A stretch of DNA of 64,000 bases from an uncultured Pseudomonadales bacterium (lineage in GTDB: Bacteria > Pseudomonadota > Gammaproteobacteria > Pseudomonadales > Azotimanducaceae), in assembly GCA_938036875.1 (NCBI GenBank), contig CALHVX010000044.1, positions 212,151 through 276,150 of the forward strand, read 5' to 3'. The position numbers and the translations under genes are program-made. The notes under the pieces were generated by a model that searched no databases, was not told the origin of the DNA, and saw nothing but the letters and a program-made list of their open reading frames with translations. Shown here in pieces: positions 9,601 through 17,298 of the stretch; position 1 is the first letter of the stretch, and each line of letters opens with the position of its first letter.

Positions 9601-9982
9601 CGCAGTGAACGACAAAGTGACCGCCAGCGCCGCTGGCCGAGGCACTTATATCAGCGATAGTCTAATCCATTGCCGCCAAGGGCAATTGGTTCGCGTAGCA
9701 GGTTTGGTGACCGGGCGACAACGCCCTAGCACAGCAACCGGCGTCTTGTTTGTCACGCTAGAAGACGAAACAGGCAACATGAACATTGTGGTTTGGAGCT
9801 CTGTTTTAGAACGCTATCGAGCAGAGCTGCTGCAAGGTCAATTGCTTATGATTAAAGGCGTAGTAGAACGAGCGAACGAGGTGATACATGTGGTTGCTGG
9901 TGTTGTAGAAAACTACTCAGAATTGCTGGGGTTGCTACAGGAGCCAGGAGAGTCGACCTTTAAATCGCGAAACTTTCGGTAG
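6650..9982 (+). CDS. dnaE2: DnaE2, error-prone DNA polymerase III alpha-like subunit
   Basis: I choose the ATG at 6650 (MATSANSK), giving 1110 residues; the track start adds 14 residues lying inside imuB. The C-family polymerase architecture is clear. An N-terminal PHP domain (NYSFLRGASHPEELV) comes first, followed by the palm with GRGSAANSAVCYC and the catalytic PDIDVDFEHERREEV, then fingers (RPGPIQGDMVHPYLRRRQG) and a C-terminal OB-fold (VAGLVTGRQRPST). DnaE2 is the catalytic subunit of the ImuA/ImuB mutasome that copies past lesions with low fidelity. A low-complexity N-terminus (SYKASYENKTPYKNKAK) and a 12-bp repeat insertion in the PHP domain are unusual. A hairpin terminator follows. 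Confidence 0.93.
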   Translation: MATSANSKSPPPPSYKASYENKTPYKNKAKFAELHCVSNYSFLRGASHPEELVQRAAELGYQAIAITDECTVSGVVKAHMAAKEHNIKLIVGAEFRLRANNNQSADQEIDQAIEQPIDSLNTGIEHAGRLVLLAPHREAYGQLSAFISKLRRRSPKGEYYLEPNDLRWGLNDCLALWVPSDNNISILMSYGRMLQSLLPNLWLALELFHEDVDLDKTANLLALAIRLKLPIVASNDVHMHHPGRQPLQDVLSAIKHRVQVSELGNLGLPNSERHLRSIERLQSLYPIEMLEEAAAIAERCHFSMSQLRYEYPQELVPPHLTPMSYLRQLTMAGAKIRWPHGIPADTLELIEKELGLIAQLDYEYFFLTVQDIVQFARDQGILCQGRGSAANSAVCYCLHITEVDPSRMHLLFERFVSKERDEPPDIDVDFEHERREEVIQYLYKRYGRDRAALAATLITYRPKSAVRDVGKALGMDLDLVDLLAKSLAWWDDKAALGERLASAGLDPQSQLAQQFVYLINAILGFPRHLSQHVGGFVISRGPLTQLVPVENASMPDRTVIQWDKNDLEALGLLKVDVLGLGMLTAIRKAFDHINALPTYAKRYSQPLSIDQIPAEDPNTYAMLQTGDSIGVFQVESRAQMAMLPRLKPQHFYDLVVEVAIVRPGPIQGDMVHPYLRRRQGLEPVTYPSEAVRQVLERTLGIPIFQEQVIELAMVAAGFSAGEADQLRRAMAAWKRRGGLEVFEQKLVDGMLARGHDKDFAQRVFQQIQGFGEYGFPESHAASFALLVYISAWLKCHEPAAFYCGLLNSLPMGFYSASQLIQDARRHNIVVLPADVQHSGWDCELDCTNLEQTKQAAPKHVSQAQLRLGLRLVKGLAQNTADSIAEQAPFHDIADLSLRAGLTDQSLRFLARADALLSLSGHRYQAHWDAAGVQRPTQLQAVAQKPERYRTDVTLTAPTVAEGVMADYQYLGLSLRAHPLELLRSAVNDKVTASAAGRGTYISDSLIHCRQGQLVRVAGLVTGRQRPSTATGVLFVTLEDETGNMNIVVWSSVLERYRAELLQGQLLMIKGVVERANEVIHVVAGVVENYSELLGLLQEPGESTFKSRNFR
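6965..7000 (+). repeat. 12-bp in-frame tandem repeat in the dnaE2 PHP domain (3 copies)
   Basis: The units GACCAAGAGATT, GACCAAGCGATT and GAACAGCCTATC encode DQEI-DQAI-EQPI. They lie in a loop-like insertion between EFRLRA and GRLVLLAPH. Confidence 0.8.
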
Positions 9983-9986
9983 CTTC

Positions 9987-10016
9987 GCGGGTTGGGCCTA
10001 AGCGGGTTGGGCCTAA
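9987..10016 (+). repeat. Direct repeat downstream of dnaE2
   Basis: GCGGGTTGGGCCTAA occurs twice in tandem just after the dnaE2 stop codon. It is a 15-bp unit in non-coding DNA. Confidence 0.7.
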
Positions 10017-10039
10017 AGAGGTAAAAGAGGCAAGCGAGG

Positions 10040-10065
10040 GGCTAGAAGAACTAGCCTGTCTTTTT
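10040..10065 (+). terminator. Rho-independent terminator after dnaE2
   Basis: GGCTAG - AAGAA - CTAGCC is followed by TGTCTTTTT. The 6-bp stem and T-run point to the end of the imuA-imuB-dnaE2 transcript. It overlaps the stop codon of the convergent ATPase gene. Confidence 0.6.
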
Positions 10066-11154
10066 ATCGTCGGAGCCTTTGGTGATCTTTTTATCACCAA
10101 CCAAGCCCTCTAGCATCAATCGCACGTAGGCCAACTCCTCACGAAGTTGATCGATCGCTGGAGACAAGCTATGACCTAACCCATCAACCGCACGCTCAAT
10201 AGAAGCCAGCCGTTGCTGGACATTGGCTTTATCGAACATGACTCGAGCCATGGTCTCTAACGGCTGACCGGGTGTTTTAAACACATCATTAGGCGCTACC
10301 GCCTCTTCGACGGGCTCAGCACCAGCAGCCGGACGGCCACCCCAAAATTCCGTCCCTATCTCTTGGGCTACGGCCTCAACCATCTCCGCCGTTAGCTCAG
10401 TTTTTTCTTCCAAAAACGCAAACAACAGCAAGCGGTCGCATAGGTTATTGATCCGGCGCGGAACCCCCTCGCAAAAATCGTAGATTGCGGGGTAGACCGA
10501 CTCGTGGAAAGACGGGGTATTCTCCCATCCGACCGTATGCAAGCGGTGCTCTATGTAAGTTAGTGTTTCGTCTTCGCTGAGCGGGTTCAAATGATAAGTA
10601 GCAATGACCCGTTGCCTAAGCTGCTCAAAGCCCTCGGATAACAAGGTCGCACGAAACTCTTCCTGGCCCAATAAGAACACCTGCACCAAAGGTTTGCCGT
10701 CGAGTTGAAAGTTGGACAGCATGCGGAGTTCTTCTACCGACTTAGCAGGTAGGTTTTGTGCTTCGTCAACAATCAACAGAACACGGCGGCGTTCTCGGGC
10801 TTGCTGTACAAACAGGGCTTCTAAATCCCCTAACAAAGCCGCCTTGCTGCTTGCATGTGGTCGCAAGCCGAAGTTGGCAGCCACTAGCTTCAACAGATCG
10901 TCTTCGGCAAGCTGTGTGGTCACCAGCGTTGCAACCAACATCTCGCGAGGGTCTAACGTTTCTAACAACGTTTGTACTAGCGTCGTCTTACCCGTACCAA
11001 CATCACCGGTGATGACAATAAAACCATCACCCTGGTTTAACCCATACTCTAAAAAGGACAATGCACGCTTGTGCTCTTTACTGGGAAAAAAGAATGAGGC
11101 ATCTGGCGACAGCTGAAACGGCTTGCCACTAAACCCAAAGAACTCTTCGTACAT
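10051..11154 (-). CDS. XrtA/PEP-CTERM-locus-type AAA ATPase (ExeA-like)
   Basis: The 367-residue protein begins MYEEFFGFSGKPFQLSPD, characteristic of the ExeA-like secretion ATPase found in exosortase-A exopolysaccharide loci. The Walker A motif is TGDVGTGKTTL near residue 50, Walker B is LLIVDEAQNL near residue 130, and a sensor-type region (EGVPRRINNLCDRLL) lies near residue 245. The C-terminal 90 residues are a less conserved helical tail. Family knowledge places it with polysaccharide assembly or export regulation; its exact role is not settled. It lies 115 bases downstream of a tyrosine autokinase on the same strand, so the two probably form an operon. The gene that often sits between them in other genomes, encoding an outer-membrane barrel protein, is absent. 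Confidence 0.8.
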   Translation of the reverse strand: MYEEFFGFSGKPFQLSPDASFFFPSKEHKRALSFLEYGLNQGDGFIVITGDVGTGKTTLVQTLLETLDPREMLVATLVTTQLAEDDLLKLVAANFGLRPHASSKAALLGDLEALFVQQARERRRVLLIVDEAQNLPAKSVEELRMLSNFQLDGKPLVQVFLLGQEEFRATLLSEGFEQLRQRVIATYHLNPLSEDETLTYIEHRLHTVGWENTPSFHESVYPAIYDFCEGVPRRINNLCDRLLLFAFLEEKTELTAEMVEAVAQEIGTEFWGGRPAAGAEPVEEAVAPNDVFKTPGQPLETMARVMFDKANVQQRLASIERAVDGLGHSLSPAIDQLREELAYVRLMLEGLVGDKKITKGSDDKKTG

Positions 11155-11229
11155 TCCTATCGAATCCTTACGTTAAGATTGATGGCCGAGCGTTATTACC
11201 CAGCCCAACACAACGGCGTCATGCGTTGC

Positions 11230-11265
11230 GCTCATCATTGTGCTCATCATTGTGCTCATATTTGT
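11230..11265 (+). repeat. 12-bp tandem repeat between autokinase and ATPase genes (3 copies)
   Basis: GCTCATCATTGT occurs twice, followed by GCTCATATTTGT, in the non-coding gap between the kinase stop and the ATPase start. The unit length equals that of the repeats inside imuA, imuB and dnaE2. Confidence 0.8.
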
Positions 11266-11269
11266 GCGA

Positions 11270-12439
11270 CTAATTGCCGGAGCTAGCTTGCGGCGCCACT
11301 TCATGCTCGCCGGTGTCGTTGCCGCTAGCGTTATCGCCATAACCATAGCCGTAACCGTACCCGTAACCATATCCAAAGATGCTGGTTTGGGTTGTCTTGT
11401 TGAGCAGCAGCGTAATGTTGTTGCAGCCTTCAAGCTCTTCGATTGCCCGTTGCACCGCTTCTCGCGGTGTGCGGTTGGCTTCGATGACCAATATAATTTG
11501 GTCCATATATTGGGCTAGAACGGATGCTTCTGTAGTCACCAGAATCGGTGGTGCATCGAACAACAAGGTTTGATTGGGTGCCCGCGCGTCGAGCGCTTGG
11601 ATCAAGCGATCCATCATGTCACTTGCGTAGAGCTCACCGAGGTGTTCACTGTAAGTTCCCGCTGGCACAACGCTCAGTCGATTCACGCTCGTAGACAGCA
11701 AACCACGCGATGCAACTGAAGAATCAAGCAACACGTCACCCAAGCCAGTTCTGTCTCGCAAGTTTAGTAACCTGGACACATCACCTTTAGCGACATCACT
11801 GTCGATCAAGGTAACGCTGCCATCCACCTCTGCAGCTAAGCTCACTGCTAGGTTAAGCGATACATAAGTCTTGCCTTCTCCAGGCAAAGCGCTGGTGATC
11901 ATGATGCGGTTTTTAGAACGAATAGGTTCGTCGTCTTTGCGGTCTCGCAAAGCTATGGCATTGTCTTTTTGTACACGCTGCAGCAACGGGCGCTTGATCC
12001 GCCGAAACTCGTTGGACTGCCTAGACTTGCCATTAGCGGCTGCTAGGTAACCCATTTCTTCCAGACCCTTCAAATCGATTTCCAACACTTCATCGGGCGC
12101 TGCAGGAAAGTTAAACGTTCTGAGTGCTGGGGAGCCAGAGGCGTGCGCTCGATGAGAAGCAAAAGAACCAGCTGAATCATCGGCAGTTTTGTTGCCTTGG
12201 TGTTCGCTGATCTCAGAATGCTGTGGCTGCTGGCCAGACGCTTGGTCATGGCTATGCTCTTGGCGGTAGATGCTACGATTCAGCGATTGCTGCTCTTCAC
12301 CCCGCTCTGGGTTTGCCGCATTCGCCTTAGCTTTGGCAGCAAGCCGCTCGATAGTGCTGGATTCGCCATCGGACTTATCGCTACCTTGGTTTTTTCGGAG
12401 CGCCGCCATGCGCTCAGCCGCCTTCTCAATTGTACTCAT
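11270..12439 (-). CDS. XrtA-type exopolysaccharide tyrosine autokinase (BY-kinase)
   Basis: The 389-residue cytoplasmic protein opens with MSTIEKAAERMAALRK, the start typical of exosortase-associated tyrosine autokinases, followed by a hydrophilic low-complexity stretch to about residue 110. The kinase domain shows Walker A (ALPGEGKTYVS, residues about 184-194), Walker A' (VTLIDSDVAKGD) and Walker B (LLFDAPPIL, about 292). The C-terminus carries six alternating Gly-Tyr pairs (residues about 357-368), the expected tyrosine cluster for autophosphorylation. In related systems cycles of phosphorylation control polysaccharide polymerisation through a Wzz-like partner. No such partner is next to it here, so it may lie elsewhere. 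It is divergent from the UDP-sugar genes, with a 232-base promoter gap between them. Confidence 0.85.
   Translation of the reverse strand: MSTIEKAAERMAALRKNQGSDKSDGESSTIERLAAKAKANAANPERGEEQQSLNRSIYRQEHSHDQASGQQPQHSEISEHQGNKTADDSAGSFASHRAHASGSPALRTFNFPAAPDEVLEIDLKGLEEMGYLAAANGKSRQSNEFRRIKRPLLQRVQKDNAIALRDRKDDEPIRSKNRIMITSALPGEGKTYVSLNLAVSLAAEVDGSVTLIDSDVAKGDVSRLLNLRDRTGLGDVLLDSSVASRGLLSTSVNRLSVVPAGTYSEHLGELYASDMMDRLIQALDARAPNQTLLFDAPPILVTTEASVLAQYMDQIILVIEANRTPREAVQRAIEELEGCNNITLLLNKTTQTSIFGYGYGYGYGYGYGDNASGNDTGEHEVAPQASSGN
11336..11374 (-). repeat. Gly-Tyr hexanucleotide repeat encoding the kinase tyrosine cluster
   Basis: Six GGN-TAY units in a row encode GYGYGYGYGYGY. The third bases vary (TAT/TAC, GGT/GGC/GGG), so selection on the protein rather than recent slippage could maintain it. 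Confidence 0.85.
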
Positions 12440-12671
12440 GCTACTCAGTTACAAAATTCGATGGGCCATAGTAACGCCAAAAGGGCCTCTGAGGGGGTTA
12501 TCGTTGTATTTTTGAGACCTCGAACCCCACAAAAGTCTCGACTCATTCTCTTGTGTGGCGAAGATCCAAATAGAAGCGACGTGATTGGGATGCGCTACTC
12601 ACAAGGTCACAGTATCCGGCCTTCAAGTTGGGCATAATACGACGCGACCAAATAGGAACAAGGACTTCATC

Positions 12672-13961
12672 ATGACGCAACCGGCACAGGATCTAGCTGA
12701 CGTTTGCATAGGTATTATTGGCCTAGGCTATGTTGGGCTGCCTCTGGCGGTGGAATTTGGCAAAAAATATAGCACTGTAGGCTTTGATGTTAACGCCACT
12801 CGTATACAGCAGCTAACAGACGGCCTAGATACCACACTGGAAGTTGATGGCGAAGAGCTTAAATTGGCAACTAAGCTTGCTTATTCATGCGAGCTAGAGG
12901 CACTACGCAAATGTAATGTCTATATTGTTACCGTTCCGACCCCGATTGATGAATATAAGCGTCCCGACTTAACCCCCCTGCGCCGAGCCAGCGAAAGCAT
13001 CGCCAAGGTCATTGCGCCGGGCGATTTGGTGATCTATGAATCGACCGTATTCCCAGGCGCAACCGAGGAAGTCTGTATTCCAGTTATTGAAAAAGCCTCT
13101 GGGTTGAAATACAACCAGGACTTTTGGGCAGGTTACAGCCCCGAACGCATCAACCCCGGTGACAAAGAGCACCGGGTGACCACCATCATGAAGGTGACCT
13201 CAGGCTCCACTCCAGAAGTGGCAGACCTAGTAGACAACCTCTATGGGTCGATCATCACCGCGGGCACCTACAAGGCAAGCACCATACGTGTCGCCGAGGC
13301 AGCCAAGGTCATCGAAAACACCCAACGCGACCTTAACATTGCGTTGATCAATGAGTTGGCCCTGATATTTGAGCAACTCGATATCGACACCATCGATGTT
13401 CTCGAAGCGGCGGGTACCAAATGGAACTTCTTGCCATTCCGACCAGGCTTGGTTGGCGGACACTGCATTGGTGTTGACCCTTATTACCTAACCTTCAAAG
13501 CACAAGAGATTGGCTACAATCCTGAGGTCATTTTGGCCGGTCGTCGTATCAACGACGAGATGGGGGCCAACATTGCTAACCGAATGGTTCGCTTGCTTGC
13601 GCAAAAACGCATTAACCTAGTGGATGCCAAAGTGCTGGTACTAGGGCTTGCCTTCAAAGAGAACTGCCCAGATATTCGGAACACCAAGGTGGTTGACGTC
13701 ATTAGCGAGCTCGAAGCCTACAGCTTAGCGGTTGATGTCTACGACCCTTGGATTGATCCAAAAGAAGCGGAACACGAATACGGCATCACGCCGGTTGCAC
13801 AGCCAAAACCTGGCACTTACGACGCGGTACTGCTCGCCGTTGCGCACAACCAGTTTATTGAGTTGGGTGGTGATGGTGTTCTTGAATTGTGCAAACCAAA
13901 TCACGTTGTGTTTGATGTAAAAAATGCGCTTCCACGAAGCATAGTCACCAGTCGCCTTTAA
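12672..13961 (+). CDS. UDP-N-acetyl-hexosamine/UDP-sugar 6-dehydrogenase (TviB/WbpO/WbpA-like)
   Basis: I start at the ATG at 12672 behind AAGGA, giving 429 residues; the track start adds non-conserved sequence. The N-terminal Rossmann domain is GIIGLGYVGLPLAVEFG, the middle domain has TVPTPIDEYKRPDL and YESTVFPGATEE, and the catalytic cysteine motif is GGHCIGVDPYYL near residue 265. The C-terminal UDP-binding domain has GLAFKENCPDIRNTKV. The family oxidises C6 of a UDP-sugar with two NAD+ to the uronic acid. Sequence flavour suggests the UDP-GlcNAc/GalNAc group rather than UDP-glucose, but substrate cannot be fixed by eye. Two epimerase genes follow closely, which fits production of acidic sugar precursors for exopolysaccharide or O-antigen. 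Confidence 0.85.
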   Translation: MTQPAQDLADVCIGIIGLGYVGLPLAVEFGKKYSTVGFDVNATRIQQLTDGLDTTLEVDGEELKLATKLAYSCELEALRKCNVYIVTVPTPIDEYKRPDLTPLRRASESIAKVIAPGDLVIYESTVFPGATEEVCIPVIEKASGLKYNQDFWAGYSPERINPGDKEHRVTTIMKVTSGSTPEVADLVDNLYGSIITAGTYKASTIRVAEAAKVIENTQRDLNIALINELALIFEQLDIDTIDVLEAAGTKWNFLPFRPGLVGGHCIGVDPYYLTFKAQEIGYNPEVILAGRRINDEMGANIANRMVRLLAQKRINLVDAKVLVLGLAFKENCPDIRNTKVVDVISELEAYSLAVDVYDPWIDPKEAEHEYGITPVAQPKPGTYDAVLLAVAHNQFIELGGDGVLELCKPNHVVFDVKNALPRSIVTSRL

Positions 13962-13973
13962 GAGAAAAATATC

Positions 13974-15005
13974 ATGAAAGTTCTAGTTACCGGCGCTGCC
14001 GGATTTATCGGATCCTTTACTAGCCACAAATTACTCGACCGCGGCGATGAAGTAATTGGGGTGGACAACCTCAATGACTACTACGATGTAAACTTAAAGC
14101 ATGCAAGGTTAGCCCGACTAACCGATAAGCCGGGTTTTCACTTTGCCAAGATGGATATCGCGGACACCGCCGCGCTTGCCAAACTCTTCAAAGAGCACAA
14201 GCCTGATCGCGTTGTGCATCTAGCAGCCCAAGCTGGCGTTCGCTATTCGCTAGAAAATCCACAAGCCTATGTAGATGCCAACGTCACCGGCTTCCTCAAC
14301 ATCTTGGAAGCAGTCCGACACAACGGCACCGAGCACTTGGTCTATGCTTCCACAAGCTCCGTTTACGGCGCGCATACCAACATGCCCTTCTCGATTCACG
14401 AACCTGTAGATCACCCTGTAAGCTTGTACGCGGCAACCAAGAAAGCTAACGAGCTTATGGCGCACACCTACGCGCATTTGTTCAAAGTACCTTGCACCGG
14501 CTTACGCTTCTTTACGGTCTATGGTCCTTGGGGTCGACCCGACATGGCACTGTTTAAGTTCACCGACCTCATGATCAAAGGTGAACCCATTGACGTGTTT
14601 AACTACGGCAAACACAAACGCGATTTCACCTACGTAGGTGACATTGTTGAAGGCATTACGCGTGCCTTAGATATCGTGGCCACGCCAAGCCCGGACTGGG
14701 ACTCTAGCAATCCAGACCCGGCAACTTCTGATGCGCCCTATCGCGTTTATAACATTGGCAGCAACAACCCAATGGACCTCTCGCGATACATTGAGGTGCT
14801 TGAAGAAACTTTGGGCATCAAAGCGGAACGCAACCTGCTACCTCTGCAACCTGGCGATGTACCTGACACCTATGCGGATGTAGACGACCTGATCCGTGAT
14901 GTTGGCTACAAGCCTGACACACCCATCGAAACTGGTATTGCTGAGTTTGTGGCTTGGTACAAGACCTACTACAACATTGATGATGTAGCCCACAACCTAC
15001 GTTAA
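13974..15005 (+). CDS. NAD-dependent UDP-glucuronate 4-epimerase-like protein
   Basis: This is a 343-residue short-chain extended epimerase. The NAD-binding motif is [14 protein letters not shown] at the start, followed by [16 protein letters not shown], a signature of the capsular polysaccharide protein I / UDP-glucuronate 4-epimerase group. The catalytic Tyr-Lys pair is seen in [11 protein letters not shown], with the Ser/Thr of the triad in STSSVYG. The expected reaction interconverts UDP-glucuronate and UDP-galacturonate. It begins 12 bases after the dehydrogenase gene and is followed by galE, so the three genes probably form one operon feeding the polysaccharide system encoded divergently. 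Confidence 0.85.
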   Translation: MKVLVTGAAGFIGSFTSHKLLDRGDEVIGVDNLNDYYDVNLKHARLARLTDKPGFHFAKMDIADTAALAKLFKEHKPDRVVHLAAQAGVRYSLENPQAYVDANVTGFLNILEAVRHNGTEHLVYASTSSVYGAHTNMPFSIHEPVDHPVSLYAATKKANELMAHTYAHLFKVPCTGLRFFTVYGPWGRPDMALFKFTDLMIKGEPIDVFNYGKHKRDFTYVGDIVEGITRALDIVATPSPDWDSSNPDPATSDAPYRVYNIGSNNPMDLSRYIEVLEETLGIKAERNLLPLQPGDVPDTYADVDDLIRDVGYKPDTPIETGIAEFVAWYKTYYNIDDVAHNLR

Positions 15006-15031
15006 CGCGCCCAACGGATTGGAACGAGCCA

Positions 15032-16078
15032 GTGACAAAAGAGAAAACCCCAACCCCAAAGAAACCACAGTTGTTGATCACTGGGGGTGCCGGCTACATT
15101 GGTAGCCACATGTGTGTTGAAAGTTTGCAGGCCGGTTACGATGTGGTTGTCCTAGATAATCTATCCAACAGCAGCCCTAAGTCCTTGGCGGCGGTAGAGC
15201 GCATTACACAGAAGCAGTTGACCTTCATCGAAGGCGACATTCGTGACGATGCTAAGCTGAAAGAGGTTTTCTCTAAGCACCAGTTCGACGCCGTTGTCCA
15301 CTTTGCCGGTCTAAAAGCCGTTGGCGAATCCAACAGCGAGCCGCTCAAGTACTACGACAACAACGTGCATGGCACCTTGAGATTACTAGAAGCCATGGCT
15401 GAGCATGATGTGAAGACCCTAGTCTTCAGTTCATCTGCAACTGTTTACGGTATGCCAGAGCAAATGCCGATCCGAGAAGACTTTCCAACAGGTGCTATCA
15501 ACCCTTACGGCAAGACCAAACTCAATGTTGAGGTCATCTTGCAGGATCTGTACGCCTCAGACCCCAGCTGGCGTATTGGTATGCTGCGCTATTTTAATCC
15601 GGTTGGTGCTCATGCTTCCGGCGAGATTGGCGAAGACCCGAGCGATATCCCAAACAACCTCATGCCTTACGTCAGCCAAGTGGCCGTCGGACGGCTCAAA
15701 GAACTCAGCATCTTTGGCAATGACTACGATACCCACGACGGAACCGGCGTGCGCGACTACATCCACGTGGTGGACTTGGTTCAAGGTCATCTTAAAGCTC
15801 TGGAATTTTTGGCCACTAAGCCACAGCTCAGCGTACATAACCTGGGCACCGGCACTGGTTACAGCGTCTTAGACATTGTTCAGGCATTCGAGAAAGCCAG
15901 CGGCACCCCAATACCCTACAAGATGGCGCCTCGCCGAGAAGGCGATGCAGCCAAGTCCTACGCAGACCCCGCCAAAGCGAAAAACGAACTCGGCTGGACT
16001 GCACAATATGACCTCGAACGCATGTGCGCCGATGTTTGGCGTTGGCAGAGCCAACATCCAAACGGCTACAGCGAGTAA
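15032..16078 (+). CDS. galE: UDP-glucose 4-epimerase
   Basis: The 348-residue protein starts at GTG, 26 bases after the previous stop codon, with GGAACGAG as a plausible ribosome site. The NAD motif is GGAGYIGSHMCVESL, then VLDNLSNSSP, the catalytic FSSSATVYG and NPYGKTKLN Tyr-Lys pair, and GTGVRDYIHVVDLV, all typical GalE signatures. It interconverts UDP-glucose and UDP-galactose. The N-terminal extension MTKEKTPTPKKPQ is Lys/Pro-rich and probably disordered. Its place at the end of the dehydrogenase-epimerase run suggests a role in surface polysaccharide synthesis rather than galactose catabolism, since no galK or galT is nearby. Confidence 0.93.
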   Translation: MTKEKTPTPKKPQLLITGGAGYIGSHMCVESLQAGYDVVVLDNLSNSSPKSLAAVERITQKQLTFIEGDIRDDAKLKEVFSKHQFDAVVHFAGLKAVGESNSEPLKYYDNNVHGTLRLLEAMAEHDVKTLVFSSSATVYGMPEQMPIREDFPTGAINPYGKTKLNVEVILQDLYASDPSWRIGMLRYFNPVGAHASGEIGEDPSDIPNNLMPYVSQVAVGRLKELSIFGNDYDTHDGTGVRDYIHVVDLVQGHLKALEFLATKPQLSVHNLGTGTGYSVLDIVQAFEKASGTPIPYKMAPRREGDAAKSYADPAKAKNELGWTAQYDLERMCADVWRWQSQHPNGYSE

Positions 16079-16134
16079 CCAGTGCTAACGCGCACTAGTG
16101 CCTAGCAAAATCTAGTGGTAGCATGCGCGCTGCC

Positions 16135-16224
16135 GGAGGGGTGGCTGAGCGGTCGAAAGCACTGGTCTTGAAAACCAGCGACGGTTAATCCCGTCCCAGG
16201 GTTCGAATCCCTGCCCCTCCGCCA
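16135..16224 (+). tRNA. tRNA-Ser (anticodon UGA)
   Basis: The 90-base gene has the acceptor stem GGAGGGG / CCCCTCC followed by G and an encoded CCA. The anticodon arm is CTGGT-CTTGAAA-ACCAG with anticodon TGA. A long variable arm (CGACGGTTAATCCCGTC) marks the serine class, and the T arm CAGGGTTCGAATCCCTG is canonical. It lies directly upstream of tusD, as I recall for Pseudomonas. Confidence 0.97.
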
Positions 16225-16266
16225 TCCACATCCTCAACTTTGGGGGCGCGCTGGACCCAGCAGCAC

Positions 16267-16665
16267 ATGATTTTTTCCCTTGTCATCCACGGCACCGCAC
16301 CAACCAGTTATGCAGCACATAGCGGTTTGAACTTTGCGCGCGCGGTAATTCAGGGTGGCCATAGTATCGCTCGCGTATTCTTCTATCACGATGCCGTGCG
16401 CATTGCCGACGGCAACGTAGTGCTACCTCAAGATGAAGTTAGCATTGCTGAACAATGGCGCGAGTTCGCCCAAGCGCACCAAGTTGAATTGAATCTGTGT
16501 ATCGCCGCAGCGCTACGCCGGGGTGTACTCAACGAAGCAGAGCAACAGCGATATCAGCGCCCAAGCGCAAACAGCATGCCAGCGTTTGAGGTGGTCGGCT
16601 TAGGGCAGCTTATTGAGGCCAGCATTGTGGCTGATCGAGTAATCACCTTTGGGGCAAGCACATGA
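16267..16665 (+). CDS. tusD: Sulfurtransferase TusD
   Basis: I use the ATG at 16267 (MIFSLVIHG), giving 132 residues of the DsrE-like fold. The conserved active-site cysteine lies in VELNLCIAAALRRGVL near residue 78. TusD joins TusB and TusC in a complex that accepts persulfide sulfur from TusA and hands it to TusE for 2-thiolation of tRNA wobble uridine. Four tus genes lie in a row with overlaps or small gaps (ATGA with tusC). The final acceptor enzyme MnmA is encoded at about 32.7 kb in the same window. Confidence 0.92.
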   Translation: MIFSLVIHGTAPTSYAAHSGLNFARAVIQGGHSIARVFFYHDAVRIADGNVVLPQDEVSIAEQWREFAQAHQVELNLCIAAALRRGVLNEAEQQRYQRPSANSMPAFEVVGLGQLIEASIVADRVITFGAST

Positions 16666-17024
16666 ACGACAAAAGCTTGCTGATGCTAATGCGTCATGCA
16701 CCCTACGCTGGCGCACGCGCTACTGAAGCGCTGGAAGCCGCTCTGGTAGGCGCTGTGTTTGACCTGCCCACCAGCCTACTGTTTCGTGACGACGGCGTGT
16801 GGCAGCTGCTACCAAACCAACAGGCGGACGCACTGGGCATTCGCACCCATAGCAACTTAATTAGCGCACTACCCCAGTACGACATCACCAATCTCTATGT
16901 TTGCAGCGAATCCTTAGCGGCGCGCCACTTGCACCAGGACCAACTGACCCAGGGTGTTACTCTAGTAAACCCTGCGGAGCAGCAGGCCCTAATTGCGCAG
17001 CACAGCATAGTGTTTAACGACTAG
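16662..17024 (+). CDS. tusC: Sulfur relay protein TusC
   Basis: The 120-residue DsrE/DsrF-like protein overlaps the tusD stop codon by 4 bases (ATGA), implying translational coupling. The sequence MLMRHAPYAGARATEALEAALVGAVFD and LFRDDGVWQLL matches the TusC pattern of an early Rossmann-like strand and helix. It is a structural member of the TusBCD hexamer and lacks the TusD-type active cysteine. Identification rests on both sequence and its position between tusD and tusB. Confidence 0.9.
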   Translation: MNDKSLLMLMRHAPYAGARATEALEAALVGAVFDLPTSLLFRDDGVWQLLPNQQADALGIRTHSNLISALPQYDITNLYVCSESLAARHLHQDQLTQGVTLVNPAEQQALIAQHSIVFND

Positions 17025-17293
17025 TGGATACCCTGCACCTCATCAGTAACCCCAAGGCACTGGCCGACTGCCTAAGGGTGGCCGGACCCAAAGATACCCT
17101 GGTGCTCTTGGAAGATGGCATTTATGCCATAGCCCAGCTAAAAAAAGCCGCACAAGCCAACCCTAGCCAACGTTTTTGGACCATCGCTGATGATGTCGCC
17201 ACCCGGGGTGTGCCAGCCCAAGCTAGCGACATTGACTACCCAAAACTCGTGGAGCTGTGCACCGAACACCAACCTATCGCCACCTGGTGCTAG
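17024..17293 (+). CDS. tusB: Sulfur relay protein TusB
   Basis: The 89-residue protein starts at GTG within TAGTG, sharing one base with the tusC stop. The N-terminus MDTLHLISNPKALADC and LVLLEDGIYAI are characteristic of the TusB/DsrH family. It completes the TusBCD complex. The short length and overlap are normal for this operon. Confidence 0.9.
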   Translation: MDTLHLISNPKALADCLRVAGPKDTLVLLEDGIYAIAQLKKAAQANPSQRFWTIADDVATRGVPAQASDIDYPKLVELCTEHQPIATWC

Positions 17294-17298
17294 CTAGC

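Noticed and set aside
10712-11116. 134-residue plus-strand ORF opposite the ATPase gene
   Set aside because: Ser/Arg/Asn-rich antisense translation of a well-supported AAA ATPase.
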